Source of the DNA: Hyphomonas sp. | GTDB taxonomy: Bacteria; Pseudomonadota; Alphaproteobacteria; Caulobacterales; Hyphomonadaceae | Assembly (NCBI GenBank): GCA_016124495.1 | Contig: WGNP01000022.1 | Span: 1-36,086 of the forward strand | Direction: 5' to 3' | DNA: 36,086 nt | In this document: one piece after another, positions 15,045-23,430 of the stretch | How positions within the stretch are numbered: position 1 is the first letter of the stretch | How the letters are laid out: every line of letters begins with the position of its first letter | Translations under genes and position numbers: made by a program | The notes under the pieces: model-generated | Told to the model about the DNA's origin: nothing | What the model saw: only the letters and a program-made list of their open reading frames with translations | The model's database searches: none

Positions 15045-15964
15045 GCGGTAACTTTCTTTGCAGGTTGGCACTGTAGGGCTGCTTCGAGAAGGCGGGCGCG
15101 TTGAGCCTCGCTTTTCCAGAGGAAAGACCGCGGCAGGCCGAGCCTCTGGCAGGCCTGGGCCGGCGGACCGGTCGTATCCGGAACGTTTTCCGCAATGCGC
15201 GCCAGGGTATTTACCGCGAAGCGGCCAGCTGGCGAGAGATCATATTCGGCGCCAAGTTCAAGGCGATCGCGCACGGCGGGCGGAAGGATTTCAACTGCGG
15301 CATTGACCACGGCGCTTTGCAGGCCCTTCGGCACGCCGGGCGCGGCGCGTCCGGACTTCATGATGCTGAGGAATTCGGTATTGATAGGGTGGGGTTCAAA
15401 CCTTGGTAGGAGCGTTTGCATCATCGCCGTGAAGTCTTCGGCCGAGCGGATTTTCTGCTGCACCCCGTAGAGGCCAGCCACCATCTCACCCTCGGCGAAG
15501 AAGCGTGCCTGTTCTGCCTCGCTCAGGGGGCTGACGAAACGGTCATAAGCAAAGAGAAAGCCATAGCTGGCCGTGGCGCTTACCCAGTCGAGCAGTTCGG
15601 GCTCGAGCGCCGTGTAGGTCTCGCCGGCTGGCGTGGAGCCGCTGACGCGCGCGTGCATGTTGGTCACGCCCTGAATTACCCTGCGCGCGGCGGCCTGAGG
15701 GCCGTAGATTCCAACCATGGCGGCAATGCCGGTGCGTCTCGAGCGGCCTATGGGGTCGGTTTTGAAAACGGAATGATCCCAGACGCCGGACCTGATCCGG
15801 GCATCGGCAAATTCAAGGAGAACAGCGCAGATGCCGCCGATCGCCAGCGCGACCGGGTTCTTGAACACCTGCCAGGACACAGAGTCCGGGCTGGTAAACG
15901 CGGGCTCGCCAGCCGGCGCGGTGTAGTCGACCTTCCAGCCGAGATAGGTCCTGAGCGTACTCAT
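15041..15964 (-). CDS. MpaB-family (DUF2236) heme oxygenase
   Basis: This 307-aa protein carries the DUF2236 pattern: FADARIRSGVWDHSVF, DPIGRSRRTGIAAMVGIYGP, NMHARVSGSTPAGETYTAL, ELLDWVSATASYGFLFAY and a following PLSEAEQARFFAEG segment. The conserved His and Arg residues of these motifs are those proposed to hold a b-type heme in the related rubber oxygenase Lcp and in MpaB. MpaB cleaves a prenyl side chain during mycophenolic acid synthesis; most bacterial members have unknown substrates. A GGAG sequence precedes the ATG at 15964. The stop overlaps the start of the acyl-CoA dehydrogenase gene. Confidence 0.85.
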   Translation of the reverse strand: MSTLRTYLGWKVDYTAPAGEPAFTSPDSVSWQVFKNPVALAIGGICAVLLEFADARIRSGVWDHSVFKTDPIGRSRRTGIAAMVGIYGPQAAARRVIQGVTNMHARVSGSTPAGETYTALEPELLDWVSATASYGFLFAYDRFVSPLSEAEQARFFAEGEMVAGLYGVQQKIRSAEDFTAMMQTLLPRFEPHPINTEFLSIMKSGRAAPGVPKGLQSAVVNAAVEILPPAVRDRLELGAEYDLSPAGRFAVNTLARIAENVPDTTGPPAQACQRLGLPRSFLWKSEAQRARLLEAALQCQPAKKVTA

Positions 15965-16059
15965 CTCCGGCTCCCCTGTTAACAGCGAACAGGTAGCCCG
16001 GAAAGAAGGGACGACAAAGCCGCGACGTTGCGTCAGATGCCGTTCCGGCAGATCTTGCC

Positions 16060-16680
16060 TCAGTCGAGCCCTGCCGGTGCATTGCGGACATCGGCGTTCA
16101 TGCTGGCGACCTTCACGCTTATCACATAGGCCTTTTTTGAATCCATGCTGGCGAGGATAAGGCCGGCCTGCTCGCTGGGCATGAGGCGCAGGAACCCGGC
16201 TGCGAAGGCGGGGTCCATCTGGTTAAAGATTGACGCTGCCGAATCCGGTTTCATAGCACTGTACATGCCGGCGAGGTGTTTGATGTCCTGATCCGAGGCG
16301 CCCTGGATCTGCTGCCAGCGTGTGTCGAGGGTTGTCTGAAGAGCTTGCAATTCGGCGGTCTGGGTCTGGAGTTCCTTTTCCCAGGTCTGGAGCGCTAGCT
16401 TTTCATTCTTGAGCTCTTCCTTCTGCGATTCAAACAGCCACTGGTCTTCTGCCACCATGGCCGCTGACTCAGAGGTGAAGCAGACTTCGCTTGGGCCAGT
16501 TGCGCCCTTCTCATCTGTCTCCGGCTTCGCAGCGCCCTGAGAGGCGGTGGCTGAAGGCGCAAGGGCTACATCTTCAGCGAAAGCGAGACCGTTCGGGAGG
16601 AAGCGGGTAGCGCCGCCGATCGTAAACAGAACGCCCAGCGTCAGCAGCACGTGTGAAGTGTTTTTCTTGACGAAAGACAT
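16060..16680 (-). CDS. motE: MotE-like flagellar motility protein
   Basis: This 206-aa protein has an N-terminal signal or anchor segment (about residues 10-35), a linker, a coiled coil (about 80-125; EELKNEKLALQTWEKELQTQ) and a C-terminal MgtE-N-like domain (LAGMYSAMKPDSAASIFNQM, then DPAFAAGFLRLMPSEQAGLI). This layout is that of MotE, a periplasmic protein that in Sinorhizobium stabilises MotC and is needed for motor rotation. No motC gene is recognised nearby, but a large periplasmic protein is coupled to motA downstream. It lies at the end of the leftward fliL / DUF6468-like gene line. The 143 bases in front of it contain a CtrA-like box, so it may have its own promoter. Confidence 0.8.
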   Translation of the reverse strand: MSFVKKNTSHVLLTLGVLFTIGGATRFLPNGLAFAEDVALAPSATASQGAAKPETDEKGATGPSEVCFTSESAAMVAEDQWLFESQKEELKNEKLALQTWEKELQTQTAELQALQTTLDTRWQQIQGASDQDIKHLAGMYSAMKPDSAASIFNQMDPAFAAGFLRLMPSEQAGLILASMDSKKAYVISVKVASMNADVRNAPAGLD

Positions 16681-16728
16681 GGTCTTCTTCGAGGCCTTCC
16701 AAAGGGTCCCGGAGGCGACTCCGAAGAC

Positions 16729-16743
16729 TTAACACAGTATTAT
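16729..16743 (-). promoter_or_regulatory. CtrA-like box upstream of motE
   Basis: TTAA-CACAGTA-TTAT matches the CtrA consensus TTAA-N7-TTAA at 7 of 8 defined positions, 49 bases upstream of the motE start codon. CtrA controls early flagellar genes in Caulobacterales. The match is visible; binding is inferred. Confidence 0.4.
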
Positions 16744-16823
16744 CTGAGTATTTTGACGGATTGGGCTAATTTTTGGTAAAGATCTGCGGCGGCACTGGAA
16801 AAGGGCGCTCCGTTCGTCCCGGA

Positions 16824-17303
16824 TCAGGCTCTCCGCGGGCGGGCAGTGCCGGCCGTCTCGGCCGGCTCGAGACTGCGTGAAACCTCGTCGGTCATGACAC
16901 GCATCTGGCGCATGACCCCCGTCATTTCATTGATCCGCTCTTTCGACTGGTCGAGCGCCGTGCGCATCATCATATAGAGGTCCATCTGTGCGGTCTGGAC
17001 CTCGTCGGTCGCATTAGCCTTGGCCTTGTCAACCGAAGCGATTGTCGTTTCCAGCTTCTGGCAGGTCTTGTCGGCCTCCGCGATCAGGTGGGCGAGGCGG
17101 GTCGCCATCGATTCAACGCGCGCGCGCGTGTCCTGGGTAGTCGCGGACATCGTGGCTATGGAGGTCGACAGGGCTGTGATCGTTGCGCCAAGGCCGTCCT
17201 TGGTGTTCTGAAGGGCTTTCAGCCGTTTGCTGAGCACAAAGCAGTACACACACGCCGCGAAGGACACGAGGAAGATCGCTATGTCGGTCGGCTGAACAAT
17301 CAT
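16824..17303 (-). CDS. DUF6468-like membrane protein of flagellar clusters
   Basis: This 159-aa protein has one N-terminal transmembrane helix (IAIFLVSFAACVYCFVL) followed by a short basic loop and long amphipathic helices (about 25-150; LNTKDGLGATITALS-type and TRARVESMATRLAHLI segments) predicting a coiled coil, with a basic C-terminal tail. Proteins of this type, labelled DUF6468 in databases as I recall, are found beside fliL in alphaproteobacterial flagellar clusters; their role is not established. The ATG at 17303 is 4 bases after the fliL stop codon, so the two are co-transcribed and probably coupled. A partner of FliL or the stator is possible; that is inference. Confidence 0.65.
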   Translation of the reverse strand: MIVQPTDIAIFLVSFAACVYCFVLSKRLKALQNTKDGLGATITALSTSIATMSATTQDTRARVESMATRLAHLIAEADKTCQKLETTIASVDKAKANATDEVQTAQMDLYMMMRTALDQSKERINEMTGVMRQMRVMTDEVSRSLEPAETAGTARPRRA

Positions 17304-17307
17304 GTCC

Positions 17308-17856
17308 CTACCTCAGGAGGAATTGTGTGATGAGGACGCCGTCCGTTACTCCGTCTCCGAGGACGAGTTCCGCTCGGCGGGTCAACTGTTCCCGCATCCT
17401 GGGGTAGAAGCCGGGATCCTCCAGGTCGGTCATTTCTATCGAGCGCAAATAGGTGTTAAACGCGTCAGCCAGCATCGGTTCGGCTTCTGCAACGGCTTTG
17501 GCGCCGTTGGCATCCGTGATGATCGAGATGTTCATCTTGAGAAAGCGGGTCGCGGGGGCGCTGCCGACGGTGATGAGCACTTCGGGCAGCTCAACATAGG
17601 ACTGACCAGGCTTGGCGGCCGCCTCGATGACTGGCTGGCCCGGCGGGGACGACGGGCAGGCGGCGGTCTCGGCCGGAGGGGCCGGCGTCAGCAGGTAAAC
17701 AAGGCCAAAGGAGCTCACAAGCGCGGCCGCGCCGAGCATAACCAGACCCATAAGCCCACTGGCAGGTTTTGCTCCTGTCGCAGCATCGCCCGCTGCCGGT
17801 TTTGCCTCTGTCGCGGGATCAGCCGCTTTAGGCTTCTTATCTGGCTTTTTGGCCAT
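17308..17856 (-). CDS. fliL: FliL, flagellar basal body-associated protein (paralogue 1)
   Basis: This 182-aa protein has a Lys/Ala-rich cytoplasmic tail (1-33), one transmembrane helix (about 35-58) and a periplasmic SPFH-like FliL domain: YVELPEVLITVGSAPATRFLKMNISI, a central helix (AEPMLADAFNTYLRSI) and a C-terminal GVLITQFLLR. FliL rings surround the stator units and help open or hold MotAB. It is the first gene of a leftward unit with the DUF6468-like gene, divergent from fliF with 129 bases between. A second FliL paralogue lies at 34586-35170. Confidence 0.88.
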   Translation of the reverse strand: MAKKPDKKPKAADPATEAKPAAGDAATGAKPASGLMGLVMLGAAALVSSFGLVYLLTPAPPAETAACPSSPPGQPVIEAAAKPGQSYVELPEVLITVGSAPATRFLKMNISIITDANGAKAVAEAEPMLADAFNTYLRSIEMTDLEDPGFYPRMREQLTRRAELVLGDGVTDGVLITQFLLR

Positions 17857-17909
17857 TTACGACCCCGAATCCTATCACGCAGTGCTGAGCTGAATAGAAC
17901 GATCCTGAG

Positions 17910-17924
17910 TAAAGATAACCTTAA
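17910..17924. promoter_or_regulatory. CtrA-like box between fliL and fliF
   Basis: TAAA-GATAACC-TTAA matches TTAA-N7-TTAA at 7 of 8 positions in the fliL/fliF divergent region, 61 bases before the fliF start and 54 before the fliL start. It could serve both genes. The match is visible; function is inferred. Confidence 0.4.
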
Positions 17925-17985
17925 CGAATTGGCGGCTAATTTTAATCATTAGGCTCGATTCGGACCCTACCGGGACAGTTTGTTT

Positions 17986-19527
17986 ATGAAATTCCTCGAC
18001 ACACTCAGGGCTCTGTCGCTGCCGCGCCAGCTCATGCTGGCGGGCGCGGTGCTGGGCATCGTGATGGCCATGAGCTTCATGGTGCAGGGTGTGACCAAGG
18101 AGCCAATGGCGCTTCTGTATTCCGGTCTCGAGCCGCAATATGCCGGCGAGATCATCGAAGAACTCGAGGGCAGCCAGACGCCTTACGAGCTTCGGGGCGG
18201 CGCCATTTTCATTCCGCAGAGCCAGCGCGATGAGGTCCGTTTTGCCCTTGCCAGGGAAGGTCTGCCAAGACAGTCGGTGCAAGGCTATGAACTGCTGGAC
18301 GACGTCAATGGTTTCTCGGTCACCTCCGAAATGTATAATGCCTCCTACTGGCGGGCGAAGGAAGGCGAACTGACCCGTACCATCCAGGCCATTCCCGGCA
18401 TCACCTCGGTGCGTGTCCACATTGGAGCCAGCCTGCGTTCGGGGTTTTCGCGTTCGCAGCCTGCGCAGACCGCATCGGTCACCATCGCGACGGCTTATGC
18501 GCTGTCTCAGGATCAGGCCGAAGCCATTCAATACCTCGTCGCCCTGGCGGTCTCGGGGCTGAACCCGAAAGACGTTGCCGTAATCGACCCGTCCAAGGGC
18601 ATTCTTGCCGGACCGAAAACTGACAAGGGCGCCGAGCCGGCGATAGCGGCCGCCGACCAGGCGAGCGCGCTGGAACAGAAGATTACGGGCCTTCTGGAAG
18701 CACGTGTTGGCATTGGCAATGCACGCGTTTCAGTATCGGTCGATGTCAGCCGCGAGCGCCAGCTGGTTTCAACGGTTGCATTTGACCCCGAGTCAAAAGT
18801 CGTCCGGAGCCGTACGACAAGCGATGCGGCTGAATCCGGCTCCGGCGGCGGGGGCGCGCTGACCGTTGCAAGTAATCTTCCCCAGGAAGAGGGCGCCGCC
18901 GCCAGCGGTGCGAGCAGCAATACGTCGAAGAACTCGTCGGAGAACATTGCCTATGAAATTAACGAGACGCGTACCGAGGTTGAAAAGCTGCCCGGCCAGA
19001 TCGAGCGCATCTCGATTGCGGTGCTGCTGAATGAACAGTCCCTGGGTATCGACCCTGCAGCAGCCGACGCCGCGACAATCCGCGAGAAGATGATCTCCGA
19101 CCTCCAGGCGCTGGTCACGTCAGGTGCAGGCTTGAATATGGAGCGCGGCGACTCGATCTCTGTCGAGCTGATGCCTTTCCAGGAGGCGGCGCAGACCGAT
19201 ATGGTACCCGCACCGGGCATGATACAGCAGCTCATCGAGCGATATCTCTGGTCCGGATTGCAGGCCCTGCTGCTCGGCGTCGTCGTCATTGCGCTGGCCT
19301 TCGGCGTGGTGCGCCCCATGCTGTCACCAAAGAACGCGGGCGCCGCGCTCGATGGCAGATCAGACATAGGCAGCGGCGCGGGCGCAGTGGCGGGCATTTC
19401 AGGCGCTTCGCCCGATTCCGATCCGTTCAATTACCTTAAGGATTATGCCAAGGAGCGTGAGGACGAGACGGCCGCTTTGCTTCAGCAATGGCTGAATGAG
19501 GACCAGAAGGTCGCCGTTAATGAGTAA
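17986..19527 (+). CDS. fliF: FliF, flagellar MS-ring protein
   Basis: This 513-aa protein has the FliF layout: N-terminal membrane helix (about 16-36; LMLAGAVLGIVMAMSFMV), the YscJ-like ring-building domain (LYSGLEPQYAGEIIEELEGS and FALAREGLPRQSVQGYELLDD), the domain with YEINETRTEVEKLPGQIERI, a second membrane helix (about 420-443) and a cytoplasmic tail with the FliG-binding helix FNYLKDYAKEREDETAALL. It builds the base of the flagellum in the inner membrane. ATG 17986 is chosen over a TTG six bases upstream. It leads the operon fliF-fliH-fliN-fliP-fliG. Confidence 0.96.
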   Translation: MKFLDTLRALSLPRQLMLAGAVLGIVMAMSFMVQGVTKEPMALLYSGLEPQYAGEIIEELEGSQTPYELRGGAIFIPQSQRDEVRFALAREGLPRQSVQGYELLDDVNGFSVTSEMYNASYWRAKEGELTRTIQAIPGITSVRVHIGASLRSGFSRSQPAQTASVTIATAYALSQDQAEAIQYLVALAVSGLNPKDVAVIDPSKGILAGPKTDKGAEPAIAAADQASALEQKITGLLEARVGIGNARVSVSVDVSRERQLVSTVAFDPESKVVRSRTTSDAAESGSGGGGALTVASNLPQEEGAAASGASSNTSKNSSENIAYEINETRTEVEKLPGQIERISIAVLLNEQSLGIDPAAADAATIREKMISDLQALVTSGAGLNMERGDSISVELMPFQEAAQTDMVPAPGMIQQLIERYLWSGLQALLLGVVVIALAFGVVRPMLSPKNAGAALDGRSDIGSGAGAVAGISGASPDSDPFNYLKDYAKEREDETAALLQQWLNEDQKVAVNE

Positions 19528-20113
19528 AGCCCTGTTCTTGAGCCTTCCCCGGTTTGACGCCAATGGAGGCTTGTTGCCACCCACAGATTGGCTGCGTTCC
19601 TTCGATGACGCGGGCAGCGGCCGCGAGGCTCCCGCTGACCGGGCCTATGGCGAGCCGGCGCGGGCTGAGACGCCGGTCGTCCAGGCCACTCCGGCACAGC
19701 TCGACCTTCGTAAACTGGAAGCATCGCTGACAGTTCTGAACGCCAGGCTTGATAAGATCGAGCGTGACGCTCAGGCGCAGACCCTCGAGGCTGTGCAGTC
19801 CATCGCCGCCAGGTTGTTTCCGCTGCTGTCGAAAGATTTCCTCGCCGAAGAGATCGGACGTCATTTGCCGAAACTCATTCCGCCGCTCGCGGCTGCAGTT
19901 GAGATCCGCGCGGATGTTTCGTTGACAGATGACCTGCAGGCGATGCTTGAGCGAAATTCAGCGCTCGCCAATCGCTGCACTGTCTTGTCCGGTGCAGGGC
20001 AGGGCCGTGTCGACGTTTCCTGGCAGACGGGTGGGCTGTCATTCGATTTTGAAGGCCTGCTGCAGGCCTGCCTTTCGCATCTGAATTCAACCCAAACCAT
20101 GACCAAGGAGTAG
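19520..20113 (+). CDS. fliH: FliH-like export ATPase regulator / stator stalk
   Basis: This 197-aa protein starts at ATG 19520, overlapping the end of fliF by 8 bases. It has a Pro/Asp-rich N-terminus, a central coiled coil (about 60-100; LRKLEASLTVLNARLDKIERDAQ) and a C-terminal alpha/beta region (about 105-190; AEEIGRHLPKLIPP, RCTVLSGAGQGRVDVSWQTG) resembling the FliH/FlbE C-terminal domain, which binds the export ATPase FliI. FliH proteins diverge strongly and are often mis-annotated; the position between fliF and fliN, where alphaproteobacteria carry fliH/flbE, is the main support. FliI itself is not in the window. Confidence 0.7.
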   Translation: MSKALFLSLPRFDANGGLLPPTDWLRSFDDAGSGREAPADRAYGEPARAETPVVQATPAQLDLRKLEASLTVLNARLDKIERDAQAQTLEAVQSIAARLFPLLSKDFLAEEIGRHLPKLIPPLAAAVEIRADVSLTDDLQAMLERNSALANRCTVLSGAGQGRVDVSWQTGGLSFDFEGLLQACLSHLNSTQTMTKE

Positions 20114-20117
20114 AGGA

Positions 20118-20441
20118 ATGGCTCTTCCCGACAAAGCATCGGCCGATACAGCCGCTGGCGAGCGCAGGGATGCGAGCGGCCGGAACACGCTCCGCCGCTC
20201 CATTTACAGTGTGCCCGTGACCGTGACCGTTTCGATTGGGCAGAAACGCCTCAGTGTGTCCGAGATTCTTGAGCTGCAGCCGGAGTCAATTATTCCGCTA
20301 TCGTCGCGTATCGACGACCCGGTCGATCTGACGATTGAAAATCGCCTGATTGCCCGCGGTGAGCTTGTTGAAACCGGTGACGGCCAGATTGCCGTGAAGA
20401 TTATCGAGATCATTGAACGCACACCGGACGAGAATGCCTAA
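20118..20441 (+). CDS. fliN: FliN, flagellar C-ring protein
   Basis: This 107-aa protein is a single SpoA domain: YSVPVTVTVSIGQKRLSVSEIL, then ELQPESIIPLSSRIDDPVDLTIENRLIARGEL, and a C-terminal AVKIIEIIERT. This is the FliN fold that forms the lower C-ring with FliM. GGAGTAGAGG just before the ATG is the ribosome binding site. The last 8 bases overlap the start of fliP. Confidence 0.9.
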   Translation: MALPDKASADTAAGERRDASGRNTLRRSIYSVPVTVTVSIGQKRLSVSEILELQPESIIPLSSRIDDPVDLTIENRLIARGELVETGDGQIAVKIIEIIERTPDENA

Positions 20442-21201
20442 CAGCGCCACAATTCTGAGACTTCTGCTCCTGATCGCAGCTGCGGCATTCCTGGCCGGCG
20501 CTGCGCAGGCGCAACAAGCCGTGCCAGGACAAATCCCTGCACTGGAGGGATTGATCAATCCCGGCGGCGACGGCCAGCTCAGCAGCTCGGTCATTCAGCT
20601 GCTACTGCTGGTGTCGGTATTGAGCCTTGTACCTGGCATAGCCATGATGGTGACATGCCTGCCTTTCATGGTCATCGTTTTCTCGTTCATGCGCCAGGCC
20701 ATTGGCGTACAGCAGGCCCCGCCCAACATGATGATCATGGCGCTGGCTATGTTCCTGACCTTCTTCGTTATGGAACCAGTGTTCATGTCGGCCTGGGAGA
20801 CGGGGATCCAGCCCTACATGAATGGCACGCTCAGCGAAGAGCAGGCCTGGGCGCTGACGACTGAACCATTCCGCGAATTCATGATGAAGCGTACCGATCC
20901 TGAAGCCCTGATGACGCTGGCTGACGCGGTCAACAGGCCTGTGGTTGAGGGCGAGGCACCGTCATTCTCGCTGCTTTCAACTGCCTTCATGCTGAGTGAA
21001 ATCAAGCATGCCTTCCAGATCGGTTTCGTAATCTTTCTGCCGTTTATGGTGATCGACCTTGTGGTCGCATCCGTGCTGATGGCTGTCGGCATGATGATGG
21101 TGCCGCCAACGGTCGTGTCATTGCCGTTCAAGCTCGGTTTTTTCGTTCTGGCGGACGGCTGGCTGAAGATTACTGAAGCGGTACTCAGAGGTTATACGTA
21201 A
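20434..21201 (+). CDS. fliP: FliP, flagellar type III export gate protein
   Basis: This 255-aa protein has a signal peptide (about 1-26) and the FliP core: LLVSVLSLVPGIAMMVTCLPFMVIVF (first part of the gate), RQAIGVQQAPPNMMIMALAMFLTFFVMEPV, then FMLSEIKHAFQIGFVIFLPF and MAVGMMMVPPTVVSLPFKLGFFVLADGW. FliP forms the export channel with FliQ and FliR, which are not in this window. Start ATG 20434 overlaps the fliN stop region by 8 bases; the stop overlaps fliG by one base (TAATG). Confidence 0.97.
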   Translation: MPNSATILRLLLLIAAAAFLAGAAQAQQAVPGQIPALEGLINPGGDGQLSSSVIQLLLLVSVLSLVPGIAMMVTCLPFMVIVFSFMRQAIGVQQAPPNMMIMALAMFLTFFVMEPVFMSAWETGIQPYMNGTLSEEQAWALTTEPFREFMMKRTDPEALMTLADAVNRPVVEGEAPSFSLLSTAFMLSEIKHAFQIGFVIFLPFMVIDLVVASVLMAVGMMMVPPTVVSLPFKLGFFVLADGWLKITEAVLRGYT

Positions 21202-22304
21202 TGGATACGCCCGTTAAGCGCGACCGGCCTGAAATGGCGAGACCGGCTGCTTTGGCTGGTCAGGGTTCCCGCCCGGGAGTGATTACGGCGTCGCAGCGCG
21301 CTGCGGTGATTATTTCCCTGCTCGGAGAAGCGGCGGCCAAGCCAATTGTCGAGAAACTTGACGATGTCGCGCTCGCAAAGGTCATCAGGGCGCTTGAAAC
21401 CATCTCGATGCTGGCCCGGGAAGAACTTATAGAGATCGTGGTCGATTTCATCACCCAGCTTCGGCAGAATGCGGGAGCTATGCGCGGCGGCGCTGCAAAG
21501 GCCCGCGAAGTCATGTCCGGTATCGTCGACGCAAACCGGCTCAATCTTATTTACGGAAACACTCCCAACACCGGGAACTCAGGCGCTCAGGAAACCGGCG
21601 ACATCTGGACGCGCCTTTGCAAGCGTGAACCGCGCCTGATTGCTGAATACCTCAGCCGGCTGTCGCCGAACATCATCGCCATGATTCTGCGCAAGTTGGA
21701 CGCAGGCATGGCATCCAGCATTCTCTGCCTTCTTCCAGAGGAAAAGCTCAGCCCCACACTCGGCCAGATGGTAGATTCCCCTAAGGTCGACCCGGGCATC
21801 GATTCTGTCATTGAGCGGATGATCGAGATAGAGTTCCTGAACAATAAAGAAGAAGAAGGCACAGACGCGCAGGACGCCTACCTTGAAACGATTGGCGAAG
21901 TCCTGAGCCTGATACCTGACAGCAAACGCGGTAGTCTCGTGAGCTTTCTTCGCAGTGAACACGAGGCGAAACTCGAGATCATCCAGAAGGGGCTGTTCAC
22001 AATCGAAGCCTTGCCGGACATCCTGGCGCGCAACTCGGTGCCGGTGGTGTTCAAGGAGATAGATCTGGCCGTTCTGACGAAGCTTCTCGCCAGCCTGCGT
22101 GAGAACTATTCGGCGGTGTTGGACTACCTGCTCGGCAATATATCGTCGCGCCTGGCGGATTCGATGCGGGAAGAAATGAAGGATTTGCCGAATGTGCCGC
22201 GCGAAGTTGCAGACGAGCTCCAGCGCGAATTCCTGACCGCCCTGATGGGGCTGAAGCGCCGCGGATTGATCACGATGAACCGCCCGCCGCCAAAAGAAGA
22301 GTAG
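21201..22304 (+). CDS. fliG: FliG, flagellar motor switch protein (divergent)
   Basis: This 367-aa protein matches FliG in order and length. FliG_N: ASQRAAVIISLLGEAAAKPIVEKLDDVALAK (motif order only). Middle: EYLSRLSPNIIAMILRKLD, where typical FliG has the EHPQ motif; here RLSPN replaces it. FliG_C: FTIEALPDILARNSVPVVFKEID, then SSRLADSMREEM and LQREFLTALMGLKRRGLI. The DDR charge cluster near the start of the C-terminal domain in E. coli FliG appears as ARN, while the Arg of SSRLAD is kept. FliG couples the stator to the C ring. It is the last gene of the fliF operon. Confidence 0.88.
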   Translation: MDTPVKRDRPEMARPAALAGQGSRPGVITASQRAAVIISLLGEAAAKPIVEKLDDVALAKVIRALETISMLAREELIEIVVDFITQLRQNAGAMRGGAAKAREVMSGIVDANRLNLIYGNTPNTGNSGAQETGDIWTRLCKREPRLIAEYLSRLSPNIIAMILRKLDAGMASSILCLLPEEKLSPTLGQMVDSPKVDPGIDSVIERMIEIEFLNNKEEEGTDAQDAYLETIGEVLSLIPDSKRGSLVSFLRSEHEAKLEIIQKGLFTIEALPDILARNSVPVVFKEIDLAVLTKLLASLRENYSAVLDYLLGNISSRLADSMREEMKDLPNVPREVADELQREFLTALMGLKRRGLITMNRPPPKEE

Positions 22305-22316
22305 CCGGCGTCCAGA

Positions 22317-23426
22317 CTATCGGATGATCAGATCGGCGTGGATCGAACCTGCTGTTTTCATGGCCCGGATGATATCCGCCATTTCCTGCGGCGATACGCC
22401 GAGGGCGTTCAGGCCATTGATCAACTGGGATAAGGTCACGTTCGGCTGGAGTAATGCAATGTTGCCGCTGCCGGTTTCTGTGATCTGTATATCGGAGCGC
22501 GGCAGGATAATCGATTCGCCTTCCGCAAAAGGGTTCGGTTGAGAGGCGACAGGGTATTCGGTCACGCTTATCGAGATGTCGCCCTGTGCGATGGCCACTT
22601 TAGAGATCGTCACGTCTTCGCCAAGGACAATTGTGCCGGACTTCTCGTCAATGACGATGCGGGCAGGGGAGGCGACCTGCACGGGCATATTCTCGATGCT
22701 GGCGAGCAGGCGTGCGGGTGTGTCTGTCAAGCCGCTGAGGTCAAGCTGGACTGTGCCCGGATCGAGCATTGAGGCGATCGGGATCCTGAACGCTGAGTTG
22801 ATGGTGTCTTCGACCCGCGCTGCCGTCGTAAAATCCGGATTGCGCAGGGCGAGGACGATCCTGTCGCGATCATTGAAGTCAAAGTTGACCTCGCGCTCAA
22901 TCCGCGCTCCGTTTGGAACAGAGCCGCCAGTCGGTGTGCCGCGGGTCGTTCGCGCGGCTTGCGCCTTGACGTCGATGCCGCTGACAATGATGCTGCCTTG
23001 GGCGACGGCGTACACTTCGTTATCGCCCCCCTTGAGCGGCGTCAGGATCAGCGTGCCACCTTCAAGGCTGCTGGCATCGCCTATGGAGGAGACCGAGACG
23101 TCGATGCTTGAACCGTTGCGTGCGAAAGCCGGCAGGGACGCCGTCACCAGCACGGCTGCCACGTTCTTTGGCTTGATCTCTTCGCCTTGCACGTTGACGC
23201 CCAGGCGCTCCAGCATATGGGTGAGAGAATCTTCCGTGAACGGTGAATTACGCACCGAGTCTCCGGTGCCGTTAAGGCCTACCACGATGCCGTAGCCTAC
23301 AAGGTCATTCTGGCGCACGCCTTCAACATCAACGATATCGCGGATGCGCGACTGCGCGCCGGCTGGGGGAGCTGCGAACAGGGCTGACAGGCTCAGGGCT
23401 GCGATGAGTAAGATGGGCAACTTCAT
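22317..23426 (-). CDS. flgI: FlgI, flagellar P-ring protein
   Basis: This 369-aa protein has a signal peptide (LPILLIAALSLSALFAAPPAG) and the FlgI signature SRIRDIVDVEGVRQNDLVGYG, VGLNGTGDS, then LLVTASLPAFARNGSSIDVSVSSIGDA, DTIN and a C-terminal LIRAMKTAGSI-type end. It forms the P ring in the periplasm around the distal rod. ATG 23426 is preferred over GTG 23429 because GAGG is then 7 bases upstream. Last gene of the leftward unit flgE-flgK-flgL-flgI. A narrow gap separates its stop from the fliG stop; no terminator hairpin is obvious there. Confidence 0.96.
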   Translation of the reverse strand: MKLPILLIAALSLSALFAAPPAGAQSRIRDIVDVEGVRQNDLVGYGIVVGLNGTGDSVRNSPFTEDSLTHMLERLGVNVQGEEIKPKNVAAVLVTASLPAFARNGSSIDVSVSSIGDASSLEGGTLILTPLKGGDNEVYAVAQGSIIVSGIDVKAQAARTTRGTPTGGSVPNGARIEREVNFDFNDRDRIVLALRNPDFTTAARVEDTINSAFRIPIASMLDPGTVQLDLSGLTDTPARLLASIENMPVQVASPARIVIDEKSGTIVLGEDVTISKVAIAQGDISISVTEYPVASQPNPFAEGESIILPRSDIQITETGSGNIALLQPNVTLSQLINGLNALGVSPQEMADIIRAMKTAGSIHADLIIR

Positions 23427-23430
23427 CACT

